Part shown: in pieces, positions 63,111 to 64,000 of the stretch
Layout of the letters: every line of letters starts with the position of its first letter
Numbering within the stretch: position 1 is the stretch's first letter
Assembly (NCBI GenBank): GCA_016235555.1
Contig: JACRKC010000058.1
Span: forward strand, 28,763 to 92,762
Reading direction: 5' to 3'
Source of the DNA: Verrucomicrobiota bacterium
GTDB taxonomy: Bacteria > Verrucomicrobiota > Verrucomicrobiia > Opitutales > Opitutaceae
Length of the DNA stretch: 64,000 bases
Notes under the pieces: generated by a model
What the model was told of the DNA's origin: nothing
The model's input: only the letters and a program-made list of their open reading frames with translations
The model's database searches: none
Program-made: the position numbers and the translations under genes

Positions 63111-63229
63111 GGTGGAGCGCGTTGACCCCAACGCGCTGGTTTGAAACTGGGAGCGGGTTTACCCCGCGACTCATCGGGGCGTAAAGCCCCTCCCACAAAA
63201 AGCGCGTTGCGGTCAACGCGCTCCACCTC
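63111..63229. repeat. Dispersed inverted repeat (GTGGAGCGCGTT...AACGCGCTCCAC family), copy 2
   Basis: Ends match copy 1 at 3529-3608. The centre contains GGGTTTACCCCGC and GGGGCGTAAAGCCCC-type hairpins. It directly follows the ACT gene stop. Confidence 0.8.
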
Positions 63230-63231
63230 GA

Positions 63232-63312
63232 TCAGCCCTGGACTTCCCCGCTCGGCCAGGGCTTTCAGCCCTGAACTTCGCTGGTCGACCCAAGGCTGTC
63301 AGCCTTGGACCT
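63232..63312. repeat. Tandem palindromes that supply the DUF3299 stop codon
   Basis: CAGGGCT-TTC-AGCCCTG (63258-63273) and CCAAGGCT-GTC-AGCCTTGG (63290-63309). On the minus strand the second contains the in-frame TGA that ends the DUF3299 gene. Confidence 0.75.
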
Positions 63313-63862
63313 CCCCCATCCGCTCGCACTCGAGTTCGTAGAGACCGGTCATGTAGCCGTTCTCGAACATCGCGCCGATCTTGATCTCGCCGAAGAACTG
63401 CACGGGCACGTCCATCATCGGCTGCACGCCGCCTTTCTTCATCTTCACGATCACCCACTCGTTCATGTTGGGCACGGTGCCGAAGCAGCAGGCCATCGTG
63501 TTGCGCATGAGGAGGAATTCCGTGACGAGGCCCTTCTCCATTTTCACCGGCACCATGTAGCCCGTCACGACGGCCTTCTTGCCATTCCACGATTTCACCA
63601 CGGGCGGGATCTGCTCCTCGCCCGTCGGCGGCTTCACGTTGGGATTGGCCGTGGGATCGAAGGCCGGCGGCACAAACGAGTAGGAAGCGAGCTGCTCGAA
63701 ACCGAGCTTCAGGTAACCCTTGTCGTCGAGCGTGGGCGCCGCCACCACGGCGTCGGCTTTCGGGGCGTCGGCCTTCGGCGCCGCCGCGTCCTGTCCGCGC
63801 AACACAGCACCGCCCAGCAACACGGATAGGACACAGGAGGAGAGAAGGCGGTGGGATTTCAT
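63299..63862 (-). CDS. Exported DUF3299-family protein
   Basis: 187 residues from the ATG at 63862, with a signal peptide (LLSSCVLSVLLGGAVLRGQ). A Pro/Ala-rich spacer follows, then the DUF3299 core: KKAVVTGYMVPVKMEKGLVT, EFLLMRNTMACCFGTVPNMN with a Cys-Cys pair, VIVKMKKGGVQPMMDVPVQF and FGEIKIGAMFENGYMTGLYEL. Function of the family is not established; the conserved Cys pair suggests metal or redox chemistry in the periplasm. The last codons and stop lie in a palindromic repeat. Confidence 0.85.
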   Translation of the reverse strand: MKSHRLLSSCVLSVLLGGAVLRGQDAAAPKADAPKADAVVAAPTLDDKGYLKLGFEQLASYSFVPPAFDPTANPNVKPPTGEEQIPPVVKSWNGKKAVVTGYMVPVKMEKGLVTEFLLMRNTMACCFGTVPNMNEWVIVKMKKGGVQPMMDVPVQFFGEIKIGAMFENGYMTGLYELECERMGEVQG

Positions 63863-63937
63863 GATGGTAGCGCCCGCCACCGATAACCATGACCGGCCGG
63901 GCGTCAAAAGGCTTTTTCGTGCTTGCGGCTCTTGATT

Positions 63938-64000
63938 GGAGGGCGGGGTCGCCGCACCCCGCCGTCGGTAGTTTGATTTCGCATGGAGGCGGGGTGCGGC
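63938..64000. repeat. Partial dispersed repeat at the window edge
   Basis: GGAGGGCGGGGTCGCCG followed by GGCGGGGTGCGGC, related to the repeat at 41902-41983. The end is outside the window. Confidence 0.6.

Overview
The window reads as a chromosomal segment of a high-GC, Gram-negative bacterium, most probably a Verrucomicrobiota member close to Opitutaceae. This is inferred from gene content only: SusD-less TonB-dependent receptors with the 'LSPF' motif after the signal peptide, several formylglycine-type sulfatases, Tat-exported metabolic enzymes, a GTP-dependent PEP carboxykinase and fused proline dehydrogenase/P5C dehydrogenase. No rRNA, tRNA, CRISPR array or phage gene was recognised.

Layout. 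1-6.6 kb (minus strand): an exported beta-propeller protein cut by the window edge, two overlapping amidohydrolases and a TonB-dependent receptor with a carboxypeptidase-like N-terminal domain. 6.7-17.5 kb: an exported DegT/StrS-type PLP protein, then on the plus strand three different S1 sulfatases, a BNR/sialidase-fold protein, a LamG-like protein and a Tat-exported sugar isomerase-like protein. Together these look like a locus for sulfated glycans, interrupted by a lower-GC gene of unknown function. 17.5-23.6 kb: an unusual SF2 helicase carrying two membrane helices, a cytochrome P450, a lipoprotein cyclophilin and a serine beta-lactamase-like hydrolase. 23.9-26.8 kb (minus): ECF sigma factor, a likely anti-sigma membrane protein and a bactofilin-like/RDD membrane protein.

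27.5-33.4 kb (plus): a tight five-gene operon making mannosylglycerate (mpgS, mpgP) and importing K+ (TrkH/KtrB-type and TrkA/KtrA-type), ending in an SLC13-type transporter with RCK_C domains. It looks like one osmoadaptation unit. 33.8-44 kb: NhaD-like antiporter, Asp/Glu racemase homologue, PutA, an exported unknown, an HDOD protein and PckG. 44-49.8 kb: exported YciI protein, a 55-residue membrane protein, then FecI-type sigma, FecR-type anti-sigma and an STN-bearing TonB receptor. 50.3-64 kb: a TIR-TM-TPR-TolB protein, a NarL-type two-component pair divergent from a third TonB receptor, a GH30 glycosidase, a cation diffusion facilitator, a tandem-ACT protein and a DUF3299 protein.

The most unusual property is the intergenic DNA. 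It is filled with several families of short palindromes, three near-identical 182-183 bp elements with terminal inverted repeats, and arrays of degenerate heptanucleotides. Some of these repeats also lie in frame inside genes: in putA, in the TIR protein, in the 5' part of the first gene and in three signal-peptide regions. Functional calls rest on motifs read by eye, and start sites were chosen from signal peptides, overlaps and context because Shine-Dalgarno sites are weak throughout.
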